Source: Phytohabitans houttuyneae (GTDB lineage Bacteria > Actinomycetota > Actinomycetes > Mycobacteriales > Micromonosporaceae). Taken from it: a stretch of DNA of 64,000 nucleotides. The DNA lies in contig NZ_BLPF01000003.1 of the NCBI RefSeq assembly GCF_011764425.1, positions 868,001-932,000 of the forward strand, read 5' to 3'. This document shows, one piece after another, positions 16,276 through 24,686 of this stretch. The position numbers were made by a program, and so were the translations under genes. The first letter of the stretch is position 1. Every line of letters starts with the position of its first letter. The notes under the pieces are model-generated. The model did no database searches, had not been told where the DNA came from, and saw nothing but the letters and a program-made list of their open reading frames with translations.

Positions 16276-16516
16276 GTGCTCATCTCCTCTAGGCGGTAGG
16301 GCAACATCCGCCCGGCCAGGTCTATTCCGCTGCCAGCGAGTCGCCGACAGCGAACCCGCCGGCGCTCGTCCACCTGGACGTCGAGACCACGGACGCCGAT
16401 CGCCGCGAACCATACCCCGCTGGCGCTGCCGCGCCCCGTCAATCCGTAAAAGTGGCGACCAGTGGCGACAGGCCCGCTGAGGTCGCGGTCGGGTCGTGAC
16501 GGGCATACGGTGAGGT

Positions 16517-17725
16517 GTGTCGCAGACTTTGCCGGTAGGGGTGACCGGCGTGATCCGGTCGCTGCGGACGGCCGTCGCTGAGGTCGGGCCGGACGCGCTG
16601 CCCGCCCTGGTGAGTCGGGCCGCCGCGGCGGTCGGTGCTGTCGACGTCGTGATCTACCTGGCCGACTACCCCCAGGTGTGCCTGGTGCCGCTGCCCGCCG
16701 GGTCGGGCGCGGCCGTGCCGATCGAGGCGACGATGGCCGGCCGGGCGTACATGAGCCTGGAGGTCCAGCACGCGCCGGATCAACCGGACCGGCTGTGGGT
16801 GCCGCTGGTCGACGGATGCGACCGGCTCGGCGTGGTGGAGTTCGTCTCCCCGGCGGTGGTCAACGACGAGGTGGAGGCGGCCTGCGGCGAGGTGGCCGGG
16901 TACATCGCCCAGCTGGTCAAGAACCGGCGGCCGTACGGCGACGCCGTGGAGCGGGCCCGCCGCCGGATGCCGATGCACATCGCCGCCGAGGTCGTGTGGG
17001 GGCTGCTGCCGCCGCTGACGTTCGGCACCAACGACGTGGTGATCACCGCGATCCTGGAGCCCTGTTACGACGTGGGCGGCGACGTGTTCGACTACGCCCT
17101 CAACGGTGACGTGCTCAGCTTCGCGCTCTTCGACACCTGCGGCCACGGGATCACCGCCAGCACGCTGGCCGCCCTGACCATCAACGCGTACCGCAACGCC
17201 CGCCGAAGCGGCCTGGACCTGGTCGGCATCGCCGGCACGATCGACACCTGGCTGCGGGCGCAGCACCCGAACAAGTTCGCCACCGCGGTCCTCGCCGAGC
17301 TCGACCACATCACCGGCACCCTGCGCACGATCAACGCCGGCCATCCCGGAGTCCAGCTGCTGCGCGACGGCAGAGCGGTCAAGGAGCTGCCCGGACCCAC
17401 CGCCCTGCCGCTCGGTCTGCACCACCTGACCGGGCGGGAGCCGACGGTACACGAGGAAAACCTGCAACCCGCCGACCGGCTGCTCGTCTACACCGACGGC
17501 GTCACCGACGCCTACAACGAGGCCGGCGAGCGTTTCGGCCTCGGCCGCCTCCTCGACCTCGTGCAGCGGGCCCTCAACGACGAGCTGCCGGCGCCGGAAA
17601 GCATGCGCCGGCTGGTGCGTGCCGTCGTGGAGCACCAGTTCGAGGAGTTGGAGGACGACGCCACCGCGGTCCTGGTGCAGTGGCAGCCGCCCGGCTACGT
17701 CCTACCGCCCGGCCTGCGGCCCTGA
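16517..17725 (+). CDS. PP2C-type (SpoIIE/RsbU) serine phosphatase with N-terminal sensor
   Basis: The 402-residue protein has an N-terminal GAF-like sensor of about 135 residues (VDVVIYLADYPQVCLVPLP, LWVPLVDGCDRLGVVEFVS). A SpoIIE-class PP2C domain follows. Metal-binding acidic residues are visible in YDVGGDVFD (Asp185, Asp189), ALFDTCGHG, YTDGVTDAY and DDATAVLV. Enzymes of this class dephosphorylate anti-anti-sigma factors in partner-switching stress control. No anti-sigma or STAS gene is adjacent, so the partner lies elsewhere. The start is GTG 16517. No membrane segment is present, so it is cytosolic. Confidence 0.88.
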   Translation: MSQTLPVGVTGVIRSLRTAVAEVGPDALPALVSRAAAAVGAVDVVIYLADYPQVCLVPLPAGSGAAVPIEATMAGRAYMSLEVQHAPDQPDRLWVPLVDGCDRLGVVEFVSPAVVNDEVEAACGEVAGYIAQLVKNRRPYGDAVERARRRMPMHIAAEVVWGLLPPLTFGTNDVVITAILEPCYDVGGDVFDYALNGDVLSFALFDTCGHGITASTLAALTINAYRNARRSGLDLVGIAGTIDTWLRAQHPNKFATAVLAELDHITGTLRTINAGHPGVQLLRDGRAVKELPGPTALPLGLHHLTGREPTVHEENLQPADRLLVYTDGVTDAYNEAGERFGLGRLLDLVQRALNDELPAPESMRRLVRAVVEHQFEELEDDATAVLVQWQPPGYVLPPGLRP

Positions 17726-17735
17726 CAACGCCGGT

Positions 17736-18668
17736 TCAGGGGATCAGTGCGATCTTCCCGCCGGGGTGCCCGGTGCGGACCAGTTCGAGAGCCTCGCGGG
17801 CCTGCTCGAGCGGGAAGGTGCGGGCGACCGGGACGACGAGCTTGCCCTGCGCGGCCAAGGCCAGCAGCCGGGGCCGGACGGCGTCCCGGAACGCCGCGCT
17901 GTCCGGCAGCGCGCCCGCGATCGCGGTGACGCCGGCCGCACGGGTGCGCTCCGACGCCGCGATGGTGACCGCGCGGCCCAGGTCGGGCAGCAGCTCCACC
18001 GTGGAGTCGAGGGCCTCGTCGGTGCCGACGGTGTCGATGACCGCGGTGACGCCCCGCGGCGCGGCGGCGCGCACGCGGTCGACAAGGCCCGGCCCGTAGG
18101 TCACCGGCTCCGCGCCGAAGCCGCGCACCACGGCGAAGTTGTGCTCGCTCGCGGTACCGACCACGGTGGCGCCGATGAGCCGCGCCTGCTGCAGCACGCT
18201 GACGCCGACCGCGCCGGAGGCGCCGTGCACGAGGACCGTGTCGCCGGCCCGTACCCCGGTGACGTGCAGCGCCTCGGCGGCGGTGGTGCCGGCCAGCAGC
18301 AGGTTGGCGGCGGCCGGGTAGTCCAGCGTGTCGGGCTTGGCGAAGACGTCTTTGGCCGGCACGGTCACCCGCGAGGCGTAGCCGCCGCTGATCCGGAACG
18401 CCACGACCGTGTCGCCGATCAGGCCGCCGCCGGACCCGATCGTGGTGTCCGGCCCGACCGCGCTGATCACGCCGGCGACCTCGTACCCGATGCTCAGCGG
18501 CAGCGGCCGGTCGGGGCCGCGCGCGGCGGCAAGGTGCTTGTAGTCGGCCGGGTTGACGCCCGCGGCGCGTACGTCGATGGTCACCTCACCCGCGGCGGGC
18601 GACCGAACCTCGTCCTCGACCAGGGTGAGCACTTCCGGCCCGCCGAACGCGGGCGCTATCCACTTCAC
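17736..18668 (-). CDS. Zinc-less quinone oxidoreductase-like NADP-dependent dehydrogenase
   Basis: The 310-residue medium-chain dehydrogenase/reductase has an N-terminal GroES-like fold (FGGPEVLTLVEDEVRSPAAG, GVNPADYKHLAA, SIGYEVAGVISAVG). The Rossmann motif VLVHGASGAVGVSVLQQARL binds NADP. No structural-zinc cysteine cluster is seen, which fits the quinone oxidoreductase branch. GTG 18668 follows GGGAGG at good spacing. The gene converges on the phosphatase gene, 10 bases from its stop, and is divergent from the riboswitch-controlled gene. The substrate is unknown. Confidence 0.87.
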   Translation of the reverse strand: MKWIAPAFGGPEVLTLVEDEVRSPAAGEVTIDVRAAGVNPADYKHLAAARGPDRPLPLSIGYEVAGVISAVGPDTTIGSGGGLIGDTVVAFRISGGYASRVTVPAKDVFAKPDTLDYPAAANLLLAGTTAAEALHVTGVRAGDTVLVHGASGAVGVSVLQQARLIGATVVGTASEHNFAVVRGFGAEPVTYGPGLVDRVRAAAPRGVTAVIDTVGTDEALDSTVELLPDLGRAVTIAASERTRAAGVTAIAGALPDSAAFRDAVRPRLLALAAQGKLVVPVARTFPLEQAREALELVRTGHPGGKIALIP

Positions 18669-18696
18669 CGGTCGATCCTCCCGCACCGCGGTCTTG

Positions 18697-18702
18697 TATG
18701 AT
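18697..18702 (+). promoter_or_regulatory. Probable -10 element for the riboswitch transcript
   Basis: TATGAT lies seven bases before the first base of the riboswitch stem, where a SigA-type -10 box would place the transcription start. Confidence 0.5.
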
Positions 18703-18708
18703 CGCGAA

Positions 18709-18820
18709 AGGTCAAGAGTGCCAGCGCCAAGCCCCGGCTCGCTGGCCGGCAACCCTCGTGTTCACGGTGGGGTGCCCCGGGTGACGACCAGACCCTCGGC
18801 CGAGCCGCGCCGCGGGTAAG
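18709..18820 (+). ncRNA. SAM-IV type riboswitch
   Basis: The leader shows the conserved core of the actinobacterial SAM-IV / SAM-I-IV class. GGTC opens the basal stem, followed by GAGTGCCAGCG, CAAGCCCCGGCTC, GCTGGCCGGCAACCCTC, GGTGGGGTGCCCCGGGTGA, and GACC closes the stem at 18786-18789. The GC-rich segment after it probably forms the extra 3' stem and pseudoknot of SAM-IV and the expression platform before the ATG at 18844. S-adenosylmethionine binding should turn off the downstream cysteine desulfurase-like gene. The match is made by eye to the known consensus. Confidence 0.85.
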
Positions 18821-18843
18821 CGTGAGCCTCGGAGGTCACCCCC

Positions 18844-20106
18844 ATGACGCTGGACATCGTCGGCGCCGACCTGCCCGTGCGGCTGCGGTCGGGCGCCACC
18901 GTCCGCTTCGCCCACCTCGACTACGCCGCCTCCGCGCCGTGCGCCCGCGCCGCCGCCGACGCGGTACAGCGACTCCTGCCCTGGTACGGCAGCGTGCACC
19001 GCGGCGCCGGCGCGCGGTCGGCACGGTCCACATTGGAGTACGAGCGGGCCCGGCAGGCGGTCGCCGACTTCACCGGCGCACGATCGGACGACACGGTGGT
19101 GTTCACCCGCAACACCACCGACGCGCTCAACCTGCTCGCCCACGCGCTGCCCGCCGGCACCACCACGGTCGTGTTCGACGGTGAGCACCACGCCAACCTG
19201 CTGCCGTGGCCGAACGCGGTACGCCTCCCCACGCCACCCGACCCGGACACGGCGGTCGCACTGCTCGACCGGGCACTCGCCGGAATCGCCGGGCCGGCGC
19301 TCTTCGCGGTCACCGGCGCCAGCAACGTGACCGGCGAACTCTGGCCGGTACGCCGCCTGGCCGCCGTGGCCCACTCCCACGGCGCCCGCGTGGCCGTCGA
19401 CGCCGCGCAGCTCGCCCCGCACCGGCCCGTCGACCTCGACGCGCTGGGCGCCGACTACCTCGCCTTCTCCGGGCACAAGCTGTACGCCCCGTTCGGCGCC
19501 GGCGCGCTGGTAGGCCGCGCCGACTGGCTGGACGCCGCCGAGCCCTACCTGCGCGGCGGCGGCGCGAGCGCGGCCGTGGGCGACCACGCCGGCGACGTGA
19601 CCTGGGCGACCGGCCCGGCACGCCACGAGGGCGGCACCCCGAACCTGCTCGGCGCCGTGTCCCTCGCCGCGGTCTGTGAGGCCCTCGCCGCCGCCGACCG
19701 GAACGCCCTCCACGCCCGCGAGCAGCAGCTGCTGGCACGGTTGCAGGCCGGCCTGGCGGACGTACCGGCCGCCGTGCCCGTCAGCCTTTTCAGCGACACC
19801 CACCCGCGGGTCGGCATCGTCTCCCTCGCGCTGCCCGACCACGACGCCGCCACGGTCGCCGACCGGCTCGGCGCGGATCACGGCGTGGGGGTGCGCGCCG
19901 GGCAGTTCTGCGCACACCCGCTCGCCCGCCGCCTGACCGGCGCCACGCGGCCGGGCGGCTGCGCCACGGGTCCGGCCGCCCTGCTGCGGATCAGCTTCGG
20001 CCTGGGCACCACGGACAGCGACATCGACCGCGTCGTGGCCGCGCTGTCCGCCGAGACCGGGTCGGTGGCCAGCAATGAGGGATTGGCGCTGCTCACAGCG
20101 AGATAG
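18844..20106 (+). CDS. Class-V aminotransferase / cysteine desulfurase-like PLP enzyme under SAM riboswitch
   Basis: The 420-residue fold-type I PLP enzyme shows HLDYAASAPCARAAADAVQR at the N-terminus and FTRNTTDALNLLAHAL for the phosphate-binding region. DGEHHANLLPW holds the histidine that stacks on PLP, VAVDAAQLAPH the PLP-ring Asp, and AFSGHKLYAPFGAGAL the Schiff-base lysine. A C-terminal RAGQFCAHP cysteine segment corresponds to the desulfurase active-site loop. It should mobilise sulfur from cysteine or a related amino acid. The SAM-IV riboswitch directly upstream supports a sulfur-metabolism role. GGAGG precedes the ATG. No SufU or NifU gene is adjacent. Confidence 0.87.
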   Translation: MTLDIVGADLPVRLRSGATVRFAHLDYAASAPCARAAADAVQRLLPWYGSVHRGAGARSARSTLEYERARQAVADFTGARSDDTVVFTRNTTDALNLLAHALPAGTTTVVFDGEHHANLLPWPNAVRLPTPPDPDTAVALLDRALAGIAGPALFAVTGASNVTGELWPVRRLAAVAHSHGARVAVDAAQLAPHRPVDLDALGADYLAFSGHKLYAPFGAGALVGRADWLDAAEPYLRGGGASAAVGDHAGDVTWATGPARHEGGTPNLLGAVSLAAVCEALAAADRNALHAREQQLLARLQAGLADVPAAVPVSLFSDTHPRVGIVSLALPDHDAATVADRLGADHGVGVRAGQFCAHPLARRLTGATRPGGCATGPAALLRISFGLGTTDSDIDRVVAALSAETGSVASNEGLALLTAR

Positions 20107-20466
20107 CCCGACGATATTGCGAGCTACCGCGATGTCCGCGGTGGTCCGGACCGTTGCTCCCGCGGCCTCACCCTCCGCGGTTGCCGGCCAACCCCCGGAC
20201 CGCGCGGCGTTGGAGGGACGGCCCTTCACCAGGTACGGCCAGCCGCGTATGGGGCCACGGATCGGTTCCTGGGCGCATCGGTGCGCCCAGGTTGAGATGC
20301 ACCCGCGGCGCGGCTGCCGGGCTCCGACCAGTTGTGGGCGAGCTACTGGTCTTCGACGATGGGCTCGGCCCACGCCGCGTTGTCGAACCTCGATGTCCAG
20401 GTGATGCCGCGTCGGCGCCGCTGTCGTAGGTGCAGACCAGCGGTACGCGTGCCTGGATTTGCATGG
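20107..20466. other. Intergenic region with repeat fragment and a possible broken small gene
   Basis: This 360-base stretch contains a copy of a dispersed repeat (20143-20181). Near its end on the minus strand (20464 down to about 20330) is a possible small coding remnant. One frame starts MQIQARVPLVCTYDSGADA and another ends ITWTSRFDNAAWAEPIVEDQ before a stop, so a single indel would join them. Nothing else is recognisable. Confidence 0.35.
20143..20181 (+). repeat. Dispersed repeat, copy 1
   Basis: GGTCCGGACCGTTGCTCC, then a C and GCGGCCTCACCCTCCGCGGT, matches the segment starting at 62110 with only a few differences. Here the left arm of the palindrome found in the other copy is missing. 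Confidence 0.5.
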
Positions 20467-21657
20467 CTAGCCGCGCTCCTGTCGGGGCAGCACCACCTCG
20501 CGGACGATGAGCTGGACGGCGGCGACCGCGGGGATGGCGATCAGCGCGCCGACCACGCCGAGCAGGGCGATGCCGAGCAGAGCGGCGAGGATCGCGGCCA
20601 GGTCGCTGACCTTGACCGCGCGCCGCATCACCTTGGGGTAGATGACGAAGTTTTCGAGCTGCTGGTAGACGATGAAGAACACGACGCAGGCGATGCCGAC
20701 GCTGACGCTGCTGGTGGCGAACGCGACGGCGCTGACCACCACGGCGCCGAGGGTGGCGCCGACCTGGGGGATGAGGTCGCAGACGGCGACGACCACGGCG
20801 AGGGCGAACGGGTACGTCACGCCGACGATCATCAGGAACACCCAGGTGGACACGCCGGCGATCAGCGCGATGGCGAGCGCGCCGGCCATGAACGCGCCCA
20901 CCTTGGCCAGGATCTCGTCGCCGATCGCCTGCACCCGGGGGCGGCGGGAGGCGGGCACGAGCTTGTAGGCGCCGAGCCGCAGGCGGTCGAAGGCGGACAG
21001 GAAGTAGATGGTCAGTACGACCACGGTGAGGATGTTGAAGACGGCTCCGAAGACCACCTGGGCGCCGCCGAGCACGCCGCCGGCCGCCTTGGTCATGTTG
21101 GAGGCGGTGGCGGCGGACTGGAGCCGGTCGATGATCTGGTACTGCTCGTTCAGCTCACGGAGGGTCTCGCTGCGGCGCATCTGGTCGATGTAGTCGGGCA
21201 GGTTTTCCACCAGCGCGCCGGTCTGGGTGACCACCGGCGGTACGAGCGCGAGCGCGCCAACGGCCAGCAGCGCCAGGACGCCGAGCCCGACCGCGGCGAC
21301 GGCGAGGCCGCGGGGCAGGCCCCAGCGCTGCAGCCGGACCACGGCCGGGTTGAGGCCGATCGCCAGGAACAGCGCGATGAAGATGAGGATGAGGATCGAG
21401 GCGGCGTCCTGGATGAGCAGAAACATCGTGTACGCCAGGAGCAGGCCCAGCCCCGCCGTGAACCCGATGACGAACGGTGACCGCGACAGCGGCGCCCCCG
21501 GCTTGCCGAACCGGCCCGGCCCGGACGTGTCGAAGGTCGCGTCGCCGGCCGGTTGATCCGGCGAGGAGTCCGCCTCGGCCTGCCGCGGCGCGGGGACGGG
21601 ATCGGCGGCCGGCGGGCTGTCCGGCCCGGGCGTGATGGTCGGCGCCTGCTCGGACAC
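20467..21657 (-). CDS. AI-2E family transporter (PerM-like permease)
   Basis: The 396-residue membrane protein has a Pro/Asp-rich cytosolic N-terminus of about 55 residues followed by about eight transmembrane helices. Recognisable family segments are the LLIQDAASILILIFIALFLA pair of helices, LNPAVVRLQRWGLPRGLAVA, VLTIYFLSAFDRL and the signature region FVIYPKVMRRAVKVSDL near the C-terminus. Members export autoinducer-like or other small molecules or act as Na+/H+ antiporters, and the substrate here is unknown. GTG 21657 is chosen because GGAGG lies eight bases upstream, and upstream codons lack protein character. It is next to an SDR gene on the same strand, 104 bases away. Confidence 0.87.
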   Translation of the reverse strand: MSEQAPTITPGPDSPPAADPVPAPRQAEADSSPDQPAGDATFDTSGPGRFGKPGAPLSRSPFVIGFTAGLGLLLAYTMFLLIQDAASILILIFIALFLAIGLNPAVVRLQRWGLPRGLAVAAVGLGVLALLAVGALALVPPVVTQTGALVENLPDYIDQMRRSETLRELNEQYQIIDRLQSAATASNMTKAAGGVLGGAQVVFGAVFNILTVVVLTIYFLSAFDRLRLGAYKLVPASRRPRVQAIGDEILAKVGAFMAGALAIALIAGVSTWVFLMIVGVTYPFALAVVVAVCDLIPQVGATLGAVVVSAVAFATSSVSVGIACVVFFIVYQQLENFVIYPKVMRRAVKVSDLAAILAALLGIALLGVVGALIAIPAVAAVQLIVREVVLPRQERG

Positions 21658-21761
21658 CCTGGGTACCTCCGCGTTCGCTCGGTGGGCGGCGGTCCCGCCG
21701 CTGTTCGGCAGGGTAGTGAACCGGCGCACCGGTCGGGGTGCGGCCACACCGGGCTAGACGG

Positions 21762-22490
21762 TCAGCGGGCCACGTAGCCGCCGTCCACGCTGAGGATCGT
21801 GCCGGTGATGCCGGCGGACTCGGGCGCGGCCAGGAAGGCGATCGCCCGCGCCACCTCGTCGGCGGTCGACATGCGGCCGATCGGGTGGTTGCCCAGGGTG
21901 ACGGCGAGGCTGGCGGCGGGGTCGGCGTCGGCCGCCCGGGCCTCGGCCATGAACTCGGTGTCGACGGCGCCCGGCGCGACCGCGTTGACCCGCACGCCGC
22001 GGCCCGCGTACTCGATCGCGAGCTGGCGGGTCAGCTGGACGATCGCGCCCTTGGTCATCGCGTAGACGCTCTGGTTGGCGATGCCGACCAGGCCCGAGAT
22101 CGAGGCGACGTTGACGATGCAGCCGGCGGTGCCGGTCAGGTGGGGCAGTGCGGCGCGGGCGAACCGGAAGGCGGGCCGGACGTTGACGGCGAAGAGGTTG
22201 TCGAAGTCGGCGTCGGTGGTGTCGAGGATCGGCCGCCGCAGAAAGCGGGCGGCGTTGTTGACCAGCAGGTCGAGCCGGCCGAACGCCTCGACCGCGCGGT
22301 CGACCGCGGCCTGTGGCGCCTCGGCTGCCGACACGTCGGCTTGCAGCGGCACGATCCCGTCCGCGGCCAGCTCGGCCACGGAAGGCGAGATGTCGACCGC
22401 GACCACGCGGTAGCCGGCCTCGCGCAGTCGGGTCACCACGCTGCGGCCGATGCCCCGGGCGGCGCCGGTCACGACAGCGGTCAGGTCCAT
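21762..22490 (-). CDS. Short-chain dehydrogenase/reductase
   Basis: The 242-residue classical SDR has TGAARGIG for the cofactor loop near the N-terminus, NNAARF after strand beta-4 and catalytic Ser in VNVASISGLVG. The catalytic Tyr/Lys is in SVYAMTKGA, followed by VNAVAPGAVDTEFM and VDGGYVAR at the C-terminus. Asp in VAVDIS after beta-2 favours NAD. The substrate is unknown. It ends the minus-strand block before the catabolic island, whose IclR gene starts 243 bases away on the other strand; a link to that island is possible but unproven. Confidence 0.87.
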   Translation of the reverse strand: MDLTAVVTGAARGIGRSVVTRLREAGYRVVAVDISPSVAELAADGIVPLQADVSAAEAPQAAVDRAVEAFGRLDLLVNNAARFLRRPILDTTDADFDNLFAVNVRPAFRFARAALPHLTGTAGCIVNVASISGLVGIANQSVYAMTKGAIVQLTRQLAIEYAGRGVRVNAVAPGAVDTEFMAEARAADADPAASLAVTLGNHPIGRMSTADEVARAIAFLAAPESAGITGTILSVDGGYVAR

Positions 22491-22630
22491 GCGATATCCC
22501 GTCTGCCGGGGTGGGCATCCTGCTATCCAGGATGAGCAGCGAGGCTAGGCCCCTGCGGCCGGCCCGTCAAGGTGCTGCCTTGCCCAAGATCTAACTTCTG
22601 CGAAATCCGACGGAAATCTTGTTCAAGGCC

Positions 22631-22661
22631 TTGACAGGCCTCCGGCGTGATCACCTAGATT
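22631..22661 (+). promoter_or_regulatory. Candidate promoter of the IclR/ABC operon
   Basis: TTGACA at 22631-22636 and TAGATT at 22656-22661 resemble SigA -35 and -10 boxes. The 19-base spacing is longer than ideal. The sequence lies 73-103 bases before the IclR start. Confidence 0.4.
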
Positions 22662-22733
22662 CGCCGTACCGGATAGCTGGATGGTCGCCCCGCAATGCGG
22701 GACGGCGCCCGAGGTGACGAGGAAGGGAAACCG

Positions 22734-23513
22734 ATGGCCAACACGTCCCGCGGTCCACGGCCCGTCGCCGACGGCCTGGAGATCGCCAGTGGGGACATCC
22801 AGGTGGTCTCGCGCGTCGTCCAGTTGCTGCGGCTACTGGCGTCCAACGGGACCATCGACCTGGTGTCGGCCGCGGAGGAGTTGGGCGTGGGTAAGTCCAC
22901 CGCCCACCGGTACCTGGCGTCAATGGAAAACCACAGCCTGCTGCAGCGGCGGGACCGAAACCGGTACGAGTTCGGCGTGCTGCTGGCCGAACTGGGGACC
23001 ATGGCGCTGTCCCGGCTCGGGGTCACCGACCTGGCCGGGCCGGTGATGGAAGAGATCAGCGTCCGGATGCGCCAGACGGTCGTGCTCAGCGTGTGGAACG
23101 GCCAGTCTCCGGTCGTGGCGCGGGTGCACGAGGACAGCAGCCGGACGGCGCACGTGTCGATCAAGGTCGGGAGTCGGCTCGGCCCCAGCACGGCCCAGGC
23201 GGTCGTCTTCTGGGCCTTCCGGGGCGAGTCGCTGTACCGGTTCGGCGCGGGCGCGGCGGACGCGACAGAAGAAGAGTTGGCGGAGGTTCGCCGGACCGGG
23301 ATCTCGTTCCGGGCGAGCCGTACCGAGGGTGTCAGCGCGGTGGCCACGCCGGTCCGGGATCCGGCCGGCCGGGTCGTCGCCACGCTGGCCATTGTGGGCA
23401 TCGCACAGTTCGTGCCCGAGGGGAGCGACAGCCCGATGGCGCGTGCGCTGCTCGCGGGCGCGGAAACGATCAGCCGGCGGTTGAGCAATCCGCTCGAAGG
23501 CGCGGCGGACTGA
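22734..23513 (+). CDS. IclR-family transcriptional regulator
   Basis: The 259-residue protein has an N-terminal winged helix (about 18-75: VVSRVVQLLRLLASNGTIDL, VGKSTAHRYLASMENHSLLQ). An IclR effector domain follows (VVLSVWNGQSPVVARVHEDS, TGISFRASRTEGVSAVATPV, AAIVGIAQF-like core). ATG 22734 follows GAGGAAGG. IclR proteins commonly control catabolic operons for aromatic or organic acids and sense a pathway metabolite. It precedes the ABC importer and hydrolase genes on the same strand, so it is the likely first regulator of this island, working beside the GntR protein at 35.1-35.8 kb. Confidence 0.88.
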   Translation: MANTSRGPRPVADGLEIASGDIQVVSRVVQLLRLLASNGTIDLVSAAEELGVGKSTAHRYLASMENHSLLQRRDRNRYEFGVLLAELGTMALSRLGVTDLAGPVMEEISVRMRQTVVLSVWNGQSPVVARVHEDSSRTAHVSIKVGSRLGPSTAQAVVFWAFRGESLYRFGAGAADATEEELAEVRRTGISFRASRTEGVSAVATPVRDPAGRVVATLAIVGIAQFVPEGSDSPMARALLAGAETISRRLSNPLEGAAD

Positions 23514-23625
23514 CACCGCGGCCGGCGCCGGCAATCAATACGCACTGACCGGGAAGTCGCCGGCCCAGAGGGTTATCCGTGAGCGGGAACGCGCGGCGGT
23601 TCCCGATCGAGAAAAGGCGAAATAA

Positions 23626-24681
23626 ATGAGGACGTTTCGTTTCGTCACAGTGGTTGCGGTGAGTGCTCTATTGGTGACCGCCTGTGGTGCGGGTGGTGAC
23701 AGCGGCGACAGCGGCACGGGCGAGCAGAAGCTCACCTGGGCGAGCACCGGAGGCCAGTTCCAGGAGGACGAGAAGAAGGCCCTGCAGGAACCGTTCACCG
23801 CCCAGACCGGCACCCAGTTCACAAACGTCACGCCCGCCGAGATCGCCCAGGTCCGGACCATGGTCAAGGCGGGCAAGACGATCTGGGACCTGGCCAACAT
23901 GAGCTGGATCTACGCCGGCGCCTACTGCGGCGAGCTGTTCGAAAAGCTCGACGACCCGGGCCTGGACCGCAGCAAGTTTCCGCCGGGCACGACAGGTGAC
24001 TGCTTCGTGCCGACGTACCGCTACGCCAACATCTTCAGCTACAACGCCGACCTGTTCCCCGGCGAGAAGCCGACGAAGATCGAAGACTTCTTCGACGTCA
24101 AACGCTTCCCCGGCAAGCGGATCGTCTACGACTACCCGAAGGCCGGACTGCTCGAAGCCGCGCTGGTCGCCGACGGGGTACCGCCGGAGAAGGTGTACCC
24201 GATCGACCTCGAACGGGCGCTCAAGAAGATCGACACGATCAAGAGCTCGATGGTCTTCGCACCCAGTTACGGCGCCATCCAGCAACAGCTCGTGGACCGC
24301 CAGGCCAGCATGGTGCTCACCGTGACGGCGCGGTCGATCGTCTCGGCGCAGACCGGTGCCAACCTCGTGCCGGTCTGGGACTTCAACACCACCGACATCG
24401 GCGCCCTGGTGATCCCCAAGGGCACCCCGAACAAGCAGCTCGCCCAGGAGATGCTCGTCTTCGTCACCGAACCGGCACAGGCCACCGCGTACGCGAAGCT
24501 GACCGGCACGGCGCCCGCCCGCAGTGAGGTCGACGTCACGTCGATCGGCTACACCGAGCAGCAGAAGGCGTTCAACGCGTTCCTGCCCGACCGCGGCCGG
24601 CTCGTCGAGCAGGACAAGCAGTGGTGGATCGACAACACCGACGCGGTCGTCAAGCGCTGGACCGCCTGGAAGGTCGGCTGA
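23626..24681 (+). CDS. ABC transporter substrate-binding lipoprotein (polyamine/organic-solute type)
   Basis: The 351-residue lipoprotein has a signal peptide ending in the lipobox LVTAC (Cys about 20) and a Gly/Ser/Asp spacer. An extracellular solute-binding fold of the PotD/AfuA class follows (LTWASTGGQFQEDEKKAL, GKTIWDLANMSWIYAGAYC, YRYANIFSYNADLFPG, PSYGAIQQQLVDRQASM). It should capture the island's growth substrate outside the cell. The polyamine-class fold binds many organic cations and acids, so the ligand cannot be named. It is followed at five bases by the permease gene. Confidence 0.87.
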   Translation: MRTFRFVTVVAVSALLVTACGAGGDSGDSGTGEQKLTWASTGGQFQEDEKKALQEPFTAQTGTQFTNVTPAEIAQVRTMVKAGKTIWDLANMSWIYAGAYCGELFEKLDDPGLDRSKFPPGTTGDCFVPTYRYANIFSYNADLFPGEKPTKIEDFFDVKRFPGKRIVYDYPKAGLLEAALVADGVPPEKVYPIDLERALKKIDTIKSSMVFAPSYGAIQQQLVDRQASMVLTVTARSIVSAQTGANLVPVWDFNTTDIGALVIPKGTPNKQLAQEMLVFVTEPAQATAYAKLTGTAPARSEVDVTSIGYTEQQKAFNAFLPDRGRLVEQDKQWWIDNTDAVVKRWTAWKVG

Positions 24682-24686
24682 CGCGG

